A stretch of DNA of 64,000 nucleotides from Nonomuraea thailandensis (GTDB lineage: Bacteria > Actinomycetota > Actinomycetes > Streptosporangiales > Streptosporangiaceae): contig NZ_JAMZEB010000002.1 in the NCBI RefSeq assembly GCF_024172165.1, positions 3,555,501 through 3,619,500 on the forward strand. The letters are read 5' to 3'. Positions 18,683-26,802 of this stretch are shown here, piece after piece (position 1 is the first letter of the stretch; each line of letters begins with the position of its first letter). The translations under genes were made by a program, and so were the position numbers. A model generated the notes under the pieces. The model did no database searches. It was not told the origin of the DNA and saw nothing but the letters and a program-made list of their open reading frames with translations.

Positions 18683-19590
18683 CCAGCCTGCTGACCATCG
18701 ACGACCTGGTCGTCGAGCACCGCTCTCCCGGGCGTCCCGTCGTGCGGGCCGTGGCCGGGGCCAGCCTGAGCGTGCGGCCGGGAGAGGTCGTCGGCCTCGT
18801 GGGCGAGTCCGGGTGCGGCAAGTCCACGCTGGCCCGCGCGGTCTGCGGGCTGAACCCGATCACCTCGGGCTCGATCGACTTCGACGGGCAGCCGGTCACG
18901 CCGCTGGGGCTGCGCCGCCGCAGGCTCACCGGGATCCAGATGGTGTTCCAGGATCCGTACGCGTCGCTGAACCCGCGCCGGCGCGTGGGCGACCAGATCG
19001 CCGACGGCCTGCGCACCGCCCGCGACACCGCCGCCTCCCCGGCCGACCTGCTGGAACGCGTCGGCCTGCCGCGCGACTTCGCCGGACGGCACCCGCACGA
19101 GTTCTCCGGCGGGCAGCGGCAGCGCATCGCCATCGCCCGGGCGCTGGCGGCGCGGCCCCGCCTGCTGATCGGCGACGAGCCGATCTCGGCGCTGGACGCT
19201 TCCGCGCAGGCCCAGGTGGCACGGCTCATGCGGGACCTCGCGGTGGAGTCCGGAGCCGGGCTGCTGTTCATCAGCCACGACCTGTCGGTGGTGCGGCTGA
19301 TCGCGGATCGCATCGCGGTCATGTACCTCGGCAAGATCGTCGAAGTCGGCGACACGGCGGAGGTGTGGGCGAACCCCCGGCACCCGTACACCAGGGCGCT
19401 GCTGGCGGCCATCCCGCAGCCCGACGGGCTGGGCGTGCTGCCGGCGGAGCTGCCCGGCGACGTTCCGGACCCGGCCAGCCCGCCGGCCGGATGCCGGTTC
19501 AGCCCGCGCTGCCCGCTGGTGATGGACGTGTGCCGCGACAAGGAGCCGGACTTCGGGCCGGTCGCCTGCTGGCTGCACGAGCCGAAGTGA
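18679..19590 (+). CDS. Peptide ABC transporter ATPase, DppF type
   Basis: 303 residues from ATG 18679, overlapping the upstream stop as ATGA. Walker A GESGCGKSTL, signature FSGGQRQRI, Walker B LLIGDEPISALD, H-switch LFISHD. The C-terminal oligopeptide-transporter tail with Cys residues (GCRFSPRCPLVMDVCRDKEP) is intact. It completes the importer and overlaps the downstream M24-like gene by GTGA. Confidence 0.92.
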   Translation: MTSLLTIDDLVVEHRSPGRPVVRAVAGASLSVRPGEVVGLVGESGCGKSTLARAVCGLNPITSGSIDFDGQPVTPLGLRRRRLTGIQMVFQDPYASLNPRRRVGDQIADGLRTARDTAASPADLLERVGLPRDFAGRHPHEFSGGQRQRIAIARALAARPRLLIGDEPISALDASAQAQVARLMRDLAVESGAGLLFISHDLSVVRLIADRIAVMYLGKIVEVGDTAEVWANPRHPYTRALLAAIPQPDGLGVLPAELPGDVPDPASPPAGCRFSPRCPLVMDVCRDKEPDFGPVACWLHEPK

Positions 19591-20579
19591 CATCCCGGCC
19601 GCCCGCCGCCGTGGTGGCGGCGCGGGTCGCGGGGGCGCGGCGGGCCATGGCGGAGGCCGGGATCGACGCGCTCGTGCTGCGGCCCTCGCCCGACTTCCGC
19701 TTCCTCGGCGGCGGGCAGGGGCCGTTCCTCGTCGTGACGCAGGAGGGGCTGGCCGAGACAGGGGACCCCGCCGCGCTGCTGCCGCAGGCGGCCCGGCGGG
19801 TCGGGGTCGATCCGGAGATGCGGGTGCGCGAGCTGTTCGCGCTGGCCATCGAGGCCGAGCTGGTCCCCGCCACCCCCGTGCTCGCCCCGCTGCGCCTGCG
19901 CAAGGAGCCGTACGAGGTCGGGGCTCTGCGGCGCGCCGTGGCGGCGGCGGAAGGCGTGCTTGAGCGGGTGCGGGAGCTGGACTGGTTCGGGAAGACCGAG
20001 CACGCGATGGCCGCGCGGCTGCGCACGCTGCTGCTGGAGTCCGGGTGCGAGGAGCCGCTGGCGCTGCGGGTGGCCGCCGGCGAGCACACGGCGCGGCCCG
20101 CCCACCTGCCCTCGCAACGCGTGATCAACCCCGGGGACGCGCTGGGCGTGTCGGTGTGCGGCCGATGGGACGGCTACTGCGCGGAGGCGGCCCGGGTGTT
20201 CGTGGTGGCCGAGCCGCCGGAGGACTTCGAGGCGATGTACTCGGTGGTGCTCGCCGCCCACCGGGCGGGCCTGGCGGCGTTGCGGCCCGGCGTCCCCGCC
20301 GGTGAGGTCGCCCGGGCGGTGACCGAGGTGATCGACGGCAGCGGGTACGGGCGCTTCGCGGCGGCACACGCCGGCCGGGGCGTCGGCCTCGGGCCGGACG
20401 AGGGGCCGTGGCCGGGGGAGGGCACGGTCCTGGGGCCGGGGATGACGTTCTGCCTGGAGCCGGCCATCCATGTGCCGGACCTGTTCGGGGCCAGGGTGGC
20501 GGACGTGGTGCTGTGCGCGGAAGAGGGGGCGCTGCCGCTCGGCACGACCCCGCACGCACTCCACGTCCTCGACCGCTAG
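19587..20579 (+). CDS. M24 (Xaa-Pro peptidase) homologue with degraded metal site
   Basis: 330 residues from GTG 19587, overlapping the DppF stop. The pita-bread fold is recognisable: GEHTARPAHLPSQRVINPGD, GYCAEAARVFVV, GRGVGLGPDEGP, LEPAIHVPDLFGARVADVV. Of the five usual metal ligands, the first Asp is Ser (VSVCG), the second is Glu (AEAAR), GHG is GRG, the EP glutamate remains, and the RIED glutamate is Ala (RVADV). The N-terminal domain is shorter than in prolidases. Context implies a role with imported peptides, normally proline-peptide cleavage; the ligand losses argue for a non-catalytic or altered role. The reading frame is intact, so it is not an obvious pseudogene. Confidence 0.82.
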   Translation: MTSRPPAAVVAARVAGARRAMAEAGIDALVLRPSPDFRFLGGGQGPFLVVTQEGLAETGDPAALLPQAARRVGVDPEMRVRELFALAIEAELVPATPVLAPLRLRKEPYEVGALRRAVAAAEGVLERVRELDWFGKTEHAMAARLRTLLLESGCEEPLALRVAAGEHTARPAHLPSQRVINPGDALGVSVCGRWDGYCAEAARVFVVAEPPEDFEAMYSVVLAAHRAGLAALRPGVPAGEVARAVTEVIDGSGYGRFAAAHAGRGVGLGPDEGPWPGEGTVLGPGMTFCLEPAIHVPDLFGARVADVVLCAEEGALPLGTTPHALHVLDR

Positions 20580-20704
20580 CGCGCTTCGAACAGGAAGCCG
20601 GCTGCCTTCACGGTGAGTCGGGCCTTCTCGTTCCCGCGGAGCCGGCCGGCGTGGCGCTGTTGCTTTTTCACTCCCGACCTCAGCTCCTCCTGGAAACCGT
20701 TCAC
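20576..20704 (-). CDS. Possible 42-residue basic protein or gene remnant
   Basis: A minus-strand frame from a GTG near 20704 has protein-like codon use and reads VNGFQEELRSGVKKQQ, then a basic stretch, ending KAAGFLFEAR. Its TAG stop shares bases with the convergent M24-like gene stop. No convincing ribosome-binding site and no recognised family, so it may be the tail of an eroded gene. Confidence 0.3.
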   Translation of the reverse strand: MNGFQEELRSGVKKQQRHAGRLRGNEKARLTVKAAGFLFEAR

Positions 20705-21071
20705 CTGCCGGAAGACGCGGAAAACACGCAGTGGGCACGGTCGTGACAGAAGAACCCTCGACCTCTAGGAAATCTGACAACTCCGGAGGATTTCCAATCG
20801 CTGTATATTCAAGGATCGAGTTCAAGGATCAGCGAGGCGAAACGGTCGCACTCGTTCACGCATGGGCCCACACGGGGTTGGAGCCTCGCAGGCTTCCCGC
20901 GGTCGGCCAGGCGCCGCCCGCGCGATCGTGGATCTCGCCCTCCGTTCGTCCGTCGGCCTGCTGCTCATGCTTTTCATCGGGAGCCAGAAATGAGGCTGAC
21001 CTGAGATCACCTCACTGGGCGGCCATTCCCGCCGGGATGCGGCTGCCGGTGCCGGCTGCTAGTTTGGGCCG
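20705..21071. other. Intergenic region with no recognised gene
   Basis: About 370 bp, AT-richer around 20760-20830. Short open frames on both strands do not resemble known families. It probably holds the promoter of the DUF1801 gene at 21072. Confidence 0.4.
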
Positions 21072-21431
21072 ATGTCCAACACGAAAAAGGTCGACGATTT
21101 CCTCGACAAGCTGGACCACCCGCTGAAGGAGGAGATGAAGGCCATCAGGGCCATCATCACCGCCAATCCAAAAATCGAGGAAGACGTCAAATGGGGCGGC
21201 CCCAGCTTCTCCTACAAGGAGGAGCTGGCGACCTTCAGCCCGCGGGTCAAGGACGCCGCCACGCTGATCTTCCACCAGGGCGCCCTGCTCAAGGACGACA
21301 GCGGGCTGCTGGAGCCCGGCCCCAAGGGCAAGGCGTACGCCAAGCTCCGCAACATGGGCGAGATCGAGGCCGGCAGGGAGGCGCTGGAGCGACTCGTCGA
21401 CGAGTGGATCGAATTGATGGACAGGAAGTAG
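21072..21431 (+). CDS. DUF1801 (YdhG-like) domain protein
   Basis: 119 residues, ATG 21072. The sequence KKVDDFLDKLDHPLKEEMKA, EDVKWGGPSFSYKEE and a C-terminal LERLVDEWIELMD follow the DUF1801 pattern, a small alpha-beta fold structurally related to frataxin-like or YdhG proteins of unknown biochemical role. It stands alone, convergent with the XRE regulator at 21663. Confidence 0.85.
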   Translation: MSNTKKVDDFLDKLDHPLKEEMKAIRAIITANPKIEEDVKWGGPSFSYKEELATFSPRVKDAATLIFHQGALLKDDSGLLEPGPKGKAYAKLRNMGEIEAGREALERLVDEWIELMDRK

Positions 21432-21601
21432 CGTTCGCCGGTCGGCAGTCAGGTGATGCGGGGGCCGGGCTTTGCCCGCGCCGGCCGCCGCCGCGACGGC
21501 CGGGTGCGGCCCCGCCGGCTGGACCGAGACCTGCTGTCCGTCCAGCCCGGGACCGTCACCCGGTAGCTCGGAGCCGATCGATCGGATCCGCGCCGATCCC
21601 C

Positions 21602-21630
21602 AGGGCACGGCCAACCGTTCGCCGTGCCCT
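21602..21630. terminator. Hairpin between convergent genes
   Basis: Arms AGGGCACGGC and GCCGTGCCCT pair perfectly around a 9-nt loop. It lies 33 bp past the stop of the minus-strand XRE gene and downstream of the DUF1801 gene, so it can serve both. Confidence 0.7.
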
Positions 21631-21662
21631 TCCTGTTGCGCAGGCGAGCGGGCCGGCGTGCC

Positions 21663-22562
21663 TCAGCGCGGCTGGTCGGTCGGGTGTGCCGGCCGGGTGG
21701 CCGCCAGGCTGGCCAGGAGCTTGAGCCGCTCTTCGGAGGTGCTGCCCGGTTCGGCGGTGTAGATGGTGAGGCCGTACACCGTCCGGCTGGACATCGGCAG
21801 GTCGAGGGACTGGTAGGTCAGGTCCAGGTCGCCGACCTGGGGGTGCCACAGCCGCTTGGTGCCGTCGTGGCGCAGGCGCACGTCGTGCGCGGCCCAGTTG
21901 CTGCGGAACTCGGTGCTGAGCGTGGACAGCTCACCGACCAGGTCGCGCAGGGCCCGGTCGTGGGGCTCGCGTCCGGCCTCGGCACGCAGCAGGGCGGCGG
22001 TGGTGGCGGCGGCCGCGTCCCAGTCGACGAAGAACCGCGGGGATTCCGGGTCGAGGAAGATGTAACGGGCGATGTTGGCGCATCCGTGCCGCGCGGTGAC
22101 GGGGCTGTCGAAGATCGGCGCGTGCAGGGCCCGGGCCAGCGCGTTGCTGGCGACGATGTCCTGGCGGCCGTTGCGTACGAACGCCGCGGACAACGTCACC
22201 GAGTCCAGCAGCCACTGCACCCGCGGCGGCACCTGGACGTCCTTGCGGCGCGAGGGCGCGTGGCGGGCGGGCCGGGCGGCGCGGGCCAGGTCGAACAGGT
22301 AGGTGCGTTCGTCCTGGTCCAGGCGCAGGGCCTGGGCGACCGCGTCGAGCACGTCCTCGGACACGCCGCTGATGTGGCCCTTCTCCAGCCGGGTGTACCA
22401 CTCGGTGCTCACGCCGGCCAGCACGGCGACCTCCTCGCGGCGCAGCCCGGGGACCCGGCGCCGGCCGCTGGTGGGCAGCCCGACCTGCTCCGGGGTGAGC
22501 TTGGCGCGCCGGGTGGCGAGGAAGTCCCGGATCTGGTCGCGGTGGTCGGGCCGGTGGTCCAT
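21663..22562 (-). CDS. XRE-family regulator with MmyB-like ligand domain
   Basis: About 299 residues from ATG 22562. N-terminal helix-turn-helix with the family block SGRRRVPGLRREEVAVLAGVS and TEWYTRLEKGHISGVSEDVL. Residues 110-285 form the PAS-like MmyB ligand-binding domain (RNGRQDIVASNALARALHAP, NIARYIFLDPESPRFFVDWD, HPQVGDLDLTYQSLDL). These regulators usually sit divergent to a dehydrogenase or transporter and repress it. Here the divergent target is a broken MFS gene followed by a frameshifted alcohol dehydrogenase. Confidence 0.9.
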   Translation of the reverse strand: MDHRPDHRDQIRDFLATRRAKLTPEQVGLPTSGRRRVPGLRREEVAVLAGVSTEWYTRLEKGHISGVSEDVLDAVAQALRLDQDERTYLFDLARAARPARHAPSRRKDVQVPPRVQWLLDSVTLSAAFVRNGRQDIVASNALARALHAPIFDSPVTARHGCANIARYIFLDPESPRFFVDWDAAAATTAALLRAEAGREPHDRALRDLVGELSTLSTEFRSNWAAHDVRLRHDGTKRLWHPQVGDLDLTYQSLDLPMSSRTVYGLTIYTAEPGSTSEERLKLLASLAATRPAHPTDQPR

Positions 22563-22606
22563 GCCCTCCACGGTAGCCGCAGGGTTCGCGCAGGTGGCGG
22601 CGGTAA

Positions 22607-22626
22607 GGGGGTTGAGCTTGTCCCCC
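22607..22626. promoter_or_regulatory. Candidate XRE operator (G5-N10-C5)
   Basis: In the divergent gap between the XRE regulator and the MFS gene, GGGGG and CCCCC flank a 10-nt spacer (TTGAGCTTGT) with an AGCT centre. Comparable G/C-arm elements sit before the second XRE gene (CCCCC-N8-GGGGG near 41866-41883). Proposed from position and symmetry only. Confidence 0.35.
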
Positions 22627-22711
22627 CTCTAACGCGCTCTGCCTCACCCGCTGCCGGGCGGGTTTCGTGGAGTCAGCACGTTGACCGCGACCCCGCGATA
22701 CGGAGATGGAC

Positions 22712-23744
22712 ATGAGCACGCGCCAAGAAGCCGCCGGGCAGGCCGCCGGCCTGGATGACGCCAGGGCGGCCGGCGGGCACGGCGGGCACGGCGGGCACGG
22801 ACGGTCGCCCGCGCGGCTGCCGCTGGTGGTCCATGTGCTGGCGGTGGGCACCTTCTTGATGATCACGACCGAGTTCGTGGTCGCGGGCCTGCTGCCGGAG
22901 ATCGCCGCCGACCTGCGGGTGAGCGTGCCGCAGGCGGGCCTGCTGATCACGGTGTTCGCGGCCGGGCATCTCGTCGTCGCGGTCGGCTCCGGCTTCGGGC
23001 TGCTGCTGGCGGCGCGGTTCGTGACGGCGCTGGCGACCGGCGCGTTCTGGGCGGTGGCCAACGTGGCCGCCGGCCGTGCCGCGGGTCCTGCCGCGAGCGC
23101 CCGCGCCCTGGGGCTGGTGGGTGCCGGAGGCATGCTCGCCAACGTCGTCGGGGTGCCGATCGGCGCGTTCGCCGGACAACTGGCAGGCTGGCGAGGTGCT
23201 GGCCGCCTGCGCGACCACGACCGGCGGGGTGCTGTCGGCCTACTCCTACATAGCGCCGCTGCTGACCGGCCGGGCCGGTGTCGCGGCCGGGCTCGTGCCG
23301 CTGGTTCTCGTCGGCTTCGGCCTCGGGTCCCTGGCCGGCTCGCTGGTGGGGGGACGGCTCGGGGACGCCCGCCCGCACACCACGACGATCGCCGCCGCCG
23401 CGGGCGCCGCCGTGCTGCTGGCCGCGATCTGCCTGCTGCCGGCGCACGCCGGTGCCACGGTCGTCCTGGTCGTGCTGCTGGGGTTCTTCGGGCTCGGCGC
23501 CAACCCGGTGCTGATCTCCCTGTCGGTCCGCTTCGCCGGTGACGCGCCCACGCTGGCCTCCGCGCTGAGCGTCTCGGCGTTCAACGCCGGCACCGCGGCC
23601 GGGTCCTGGCTCGCCGGGCGCGCCCTCGATTCCGCGCTCGGCGCCACCGGCCCCGCCGCGGTGGGGGCCGCCATCGCCGCGCTGACCCTGATCCCCACGA
23701 TCACCATCGCCGTCATCCACCACTCACCACGCACAACCCGCTGA
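22712..23744 (+). pseudogene. MFS transporter (AraJ/Cmx-type), two internal deletions
   Basis: ATG 22712 follows CGGAG. The N-terminal frame reads through membrane helix 1 (HVLAVGTFLMITTEFVVAGL), and after LLITVFAAG jumps to LVVAVGSGFGLLLAARFV, skipping roughly the second helix and following loop without a frame change (near 22968). A second loss near 23190 removes the central region and changes frame: the upstream frame ends at FAGQLAGW and the downstream frame resumes at EVLAACATTTGG, continuing to 23744. Total homologous length is about 100 residues short of the usual 390-400. Not expected to be functional as a transporter unless the assembly is wrong. Confidence 0.8.
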
Positions 23745-23758
23745 AACGGAGAACCCTG

Positions 23759-24800
23759 ATGCGCGCAACCCTGATGTACGGCGCCCGCGACGTCCGCGTC
23801 GAGCAGGTGCCGGACTCGGTCGTCAAGCTGCCCACGGACGCGCTGGTCCGCGTCACCGCGTCCTGCATCTGCGGCAGCGACCTGTGGCCCTACGGCTCGA
23901 TGAAGCCGGAGGACGGCCCGGCCCGGATGGGCCACGAGTTCATCGGCATCGTCGAGGACATCGGCTCGGAGGTGACCACCCTCAACCGGGGCGACCTGGT
24001 CGTGGCGCCGTTCGCCATCTCCGACAACACCTGCCGGTTCTGCCGTGAGGGCCTGCACACCTCCTGTGCCCACCCGCAGGCCGGCTTCTGGGACGGCTTG
24101 TCGTCCGAGGGCGGCCAGGCCGAGGCGGTCCGCGTCCCGCTCGCGGACGGCACCCTGGTCAAGCTGCCCGTCGAAGCGGACTCGGCCCTCCTGCCGTCTC
24201 CTGACGCTCTCGGACGTGCTCGGCACCGGCCACCACGCGGCCGTGGCCGGCGGCGTCAGCGAGCGCACCCGGGTCACCGTGATCGGTGACGGCGCCGTCG
24301 GCCTGCTGGCGGTCCTGTCGGCCAGGCGCCTGGGCGCCGAGCAGATCATCCTGATGGGACGCCACCAGGCCCGCACCGGCCTCGGCCGCGAGTTCGGCGC
24401 CGCCGCCGTCGTCTCCGCCCGTGGCGAGGAAGGCATCGAGGCGGTGCGCGAGCTCACGGGCGGGCAGGGCGCCCACGTGGTCCTGGAGGCCGTCGGCACG
24501 CTGCCCGCCTACCAGCAGGCCGTCGGCGTCGTCCGCCCGGGCGGCGTCATCAGCCGCGTCGGCGTCCCGCAGTACGAGGACGCGCCGATCGGCATGGGCA
24601 GCCTCTTCCTCCCCAATGTGCGCCTGGCCGGCGGACCCGCCCCGGTCCGGGCCTACATCGAGGAACTGCTGCCCGACATCCTCAACGGCGCCATCGAGCC
24701 GGGCAAGGTCTTCGACGCCACCACCGGCCTCGACGGCGTCCCGGCCGGTTACCAGGACATGGAGGACCGCAAGAGCCTCAAGGTGCTCATCAAGCCCTGA
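23759..24800 (+). pseudogene. Zinc-dependent alcohol dehydrogenase, frameshifted
   Basis: ATG 23759 with GGAG upstream. The first 145 residues are normal MDR sequence: catalytic-zinc CICGSD, GHEFIG and structural-zinc Cys cluster DNTCRFCREGLHTSC. At about 24195-24202 the frame breaks. Family expectation is ALLPSLLTLSDVLGTGHH, and the DNA fits that if a CT dinucleotide has been lost from CCGTCTCTCCTG. The Rossmann half (VTVIGDGAVGLLAVLSARRLGA) continues in the other frame to 24800. Without correction the product lacks NAD(P) binding. It lies 14 bp after the decayed MFS gene, presumably in one operon. Confidence 0.85.
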
Positions 24801-24849
24801 TCTGCCGAGGCAGGCCGCCCTGGACGATCCCGAGTGCCGCCACCGCCGC

Positions 24850-24878
24850 TTGCCGATGGCTGACCAAATGGTTAGTAT
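24850..24878 (+). promoter_or_regulatory. Promoter and operator of TetR gene, probably leaderless
   Basis: TTGCCG (24850-24855) and TAGTAT (24873-24878) are separated by 17 bp. A start site 7-8 nt downstream would fall on the ATG at 24886, giving a leaderless message. Between the two hexamers lies TGACCAAATGGTTA (24861-24874), near-perfectly palindromic around AA, a fitting autoregulatory TetR operator. Confidence 0.6.
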
Positions 24879-24885
24879 CCCGACC

Positions 24886-25533
24886 ATGCGGTCAAGCGAG
24901 GATGCCGATCTCACGGCGCGCGCCCGGATCAGGAACGCGGCCCTGGAGCTGTTCGGCGCCGAGGGGGTGGGCCGGGTCAGCCTGCGGACGGTCGCCGCCC
25001 GTGCGGGTGTGTCTCATGCCCTGGTGCTGCACCATTTCGGCAGCAAGGAGGGGCTGCGCAGGGAGTGCGACGCGTACGTGATCTCGCTGGTGCGCGGCGG
25101 GCCCGGCATGGAGGTGCTGGACGACCCTCTGGACGACCCTCTGGACGACACGGCCGGGCTGGGTGCGCTGCTGGAGGCGGGCGCGGGTGTGCGCCGCTAC
25201 CTGGCGCGGGCCTTCCTGGACGGTACGCCGGAGGCCGCCGCCCTGTTCGACGAGATCGTGGAGACGACCGGGCGGTGGCTGGAGCAGGGCGTACAGGAGG
25301 GGTGGGCCCGGCCGAGCGAGGACCCGCGGGCGCGTGCGGCGATCTACGTGACCTGGCTGCTGGCGCCGCTGGCCTTCGGCGAGCACCTGTCGCGGGTGCT
25401 GGGCGTGAGCGACCTGCACGACACCGACGCCACCCTGCAGTACTCCCGGGCCGCCGTCGAGATCTTCACCCGCGGCGTGTTCGCCGACGACCGCGTCCTG
25501 GCGGCGTGGGACGCGGTCAGGAAGCAGCGATGA
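24886..25533 (+). CDS. TetR-family transcriptional regulator
   Basis: 215 residues if started at ATG 24886; ATGs at 24856 and 24868 lie within the promoter/operator and are less likely. Helix-turn-helix at about 12-55 (IRNAALELFGAEGVGRVSLR, AARAGVSHALVLHHFGSKEG). The ligand domain contains a 12-bp tandem duplication (DDPLDDPLDD, near 25118-25149), a small expansion in a loop. It lies upstream of the P450 gene on the same strand and downstream of the frameshifted dehydrogenase; it probably controls itself and perhaps the P450. Confidence 0.88.
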   Translation: MRSSEDADLTARARIRNAALELFGAEGVGRVSLRTVAARAGVSHALVLHHFGSKEGLRRECDAYVISLVRGGPGMEVLDDPLDDPLDDTAGLGALLEAGAGVRRYLARAFLDGTPEAAALFDEIVETTGRWLEQGVQEGWARPSEDPRARAAIYVTWLLAPLAFGEHLSRVLGVSDLHDTDATLQYSRAAVEIFTRGVFADDRVLAAWDAVRKQR

Positions 25534-25605
25534 AGGTCCTCGTCCTCGCCGAGCCGCGACCCCCTGCGGCCCTCGGCCGTCATCCTTCCCGTCCTTGGAG
25601 TGAGC

Positions 25606-26766
25606 ATGACCAACATCGCCGGCCTGCTGGCCGCCCCCGACCGTGACGCGTTCCTCGCCGGACTGGCCGAGCAGGGGCCGGTCAGCCGGGGCACCTACGT
25701 GGACGGCACCCCCATCTGGCTGGTCACCGGCTATCCGGAGAGCGTCACGGTGCTGACCGATCCGCGCTTCAGCAGCGACGTCACCAAGCAGGCCAGGATC
25801 GACGTGGCGGCTGCGGCCGGGCTGCCGGAGGACGTGGTGCCGTACCTGATGCGCACGCTCGGTGCCTACGACCCGCCGGACCACACCCGGTTGCGCAGGC
25901 TCGTCTCCCGCGAGTTCACCGCCCGCAGGGTCGAGGGGCTGCGCCCGCGCATCCAGGAGATCGCCGACGAGCTCCTGTCCGGCCTGCCCGGGGAGTTCGA
26001 CCTGATCGAGCGGTACGCCTACCCGCTGCCGATCCAGGTCATCTGCGAGCTGCTCGGCGTCCCCGTCCAGGACCGGGACACCTGGCGCGGCTGGGCCGCC
26101 GACCTCGGCGCACCCGACCTGGACCGGCTCGCCGCCGGAGCCAGGGGGCTGGTCGGCTACATGCGCGACCTGATCGCCGCCAAGCGGGCCGCCCCGGGCG
26201 ACGACCTGCTGTCCGGGCTGGTCAAGGTGCACGAGGACGACGGGGACCGGCTCAGTGACGAGGAGCTGATCTCGATGTCCATCAGCATCCTCATCGCCGG
26301 TCACGAGACCACCGTCGGCCTCATCAGCCAGGGCGTCTGGCTGCTGCTCACCCGTTCCCTCGACCTCGGCGACAGTGCGGCGGCGGTGGAGGAGCTGCTG
26401 CGTTACAGCGGGCCCGCCGAGATCGCCGTCCTGCGCCACACCCTGGCGCCGGTGGAGCTCGGCGGGGTCGGCATCCCGGCGGGGGAGGCCGTCCAGGTCG
26501 TGTACGCGGCGGCGAACCGCGACCCGCGCCGCTTCGACCGGCCCGACCTGCTCGACCTGCACCGCCCCGACAACGCCCACCTCGGCTTCGGGCACGGCAT
26601 CCACTACTGCCTGGGCGCCGCGCTGGCCCGCGCCGAGACGCAGATCGCGCTCACCAGCCTCCTCGACCGCTTCCCCGACCTCGCCCTGGCCGGGGAGGTC
26701 GGCTGGCAACCGGGATTCAAGCGGGCGCTCACCGGGCTGCCCGTCCGCCTCAGGCCGGGCGGCTGA
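25606..26766 (+). CDS. Cytochrome P450
   Basis: 386 residues from ATG 25606 (TTGGAG 6 nt upstream; GTG 25600 rejected). All hallmark motifs are intact: AGHETT in the I helix, EELLR as the ExxR motif, and the haem loop FGHGIHYCLGAALAR with the Cys thiolate ligand. PPDHTRLRRLVSREFT is the usual CYP105/107-like C-helix region. A soluble bacterial monooxygenase needing external ferredoxin; none is encoded nearby. Substrate unknown. Confidence 0.93.
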   Translation: MTNIAGLLAAPDRDAFLAGLAEQGPVSRGTYVDGTPIWLVTGYPESVTVLTDPRFSSDVTKQARIDVAAAAGLPEDVVPYLMRTLGAYDPPDHTRLRRLVSREFTARRVEGLRPRIQEIADELLSGLPGEFDLIERYAYPLPIQVICELLGVPVQDRDTWRGWAADLGAPDLDRLAAGARGLVGYMRDLIAAKRAAPGDDLLSGLVKVHEDDGDRLSDEELISMSISILIAGHETTVGLISQGVWLLLTRSLDLGDSAAAVEELLRYSGPAEIAVLRHTLAPVELGGVGIPAGEAVQVVYAAANRDPRRFDRPDLLDLHRPDNAHLGFGHGIHYCLGAALARAETQIALTSLLDRFPDLALAGEVGWQPGFKRALTGLPVRLRPGG

Positions 26767-26802
26767 CGCAGCAGCCGGGTGGGGCACGCCTGGGCGGCCG
26801 GG

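Noticed and set aside
20731..21126. 131-codon plus-strand frame before the DUF1801 gene
   Set aside because: No family resemblance, poor start context, and it overlaps the DUF1801 gene in another frame.
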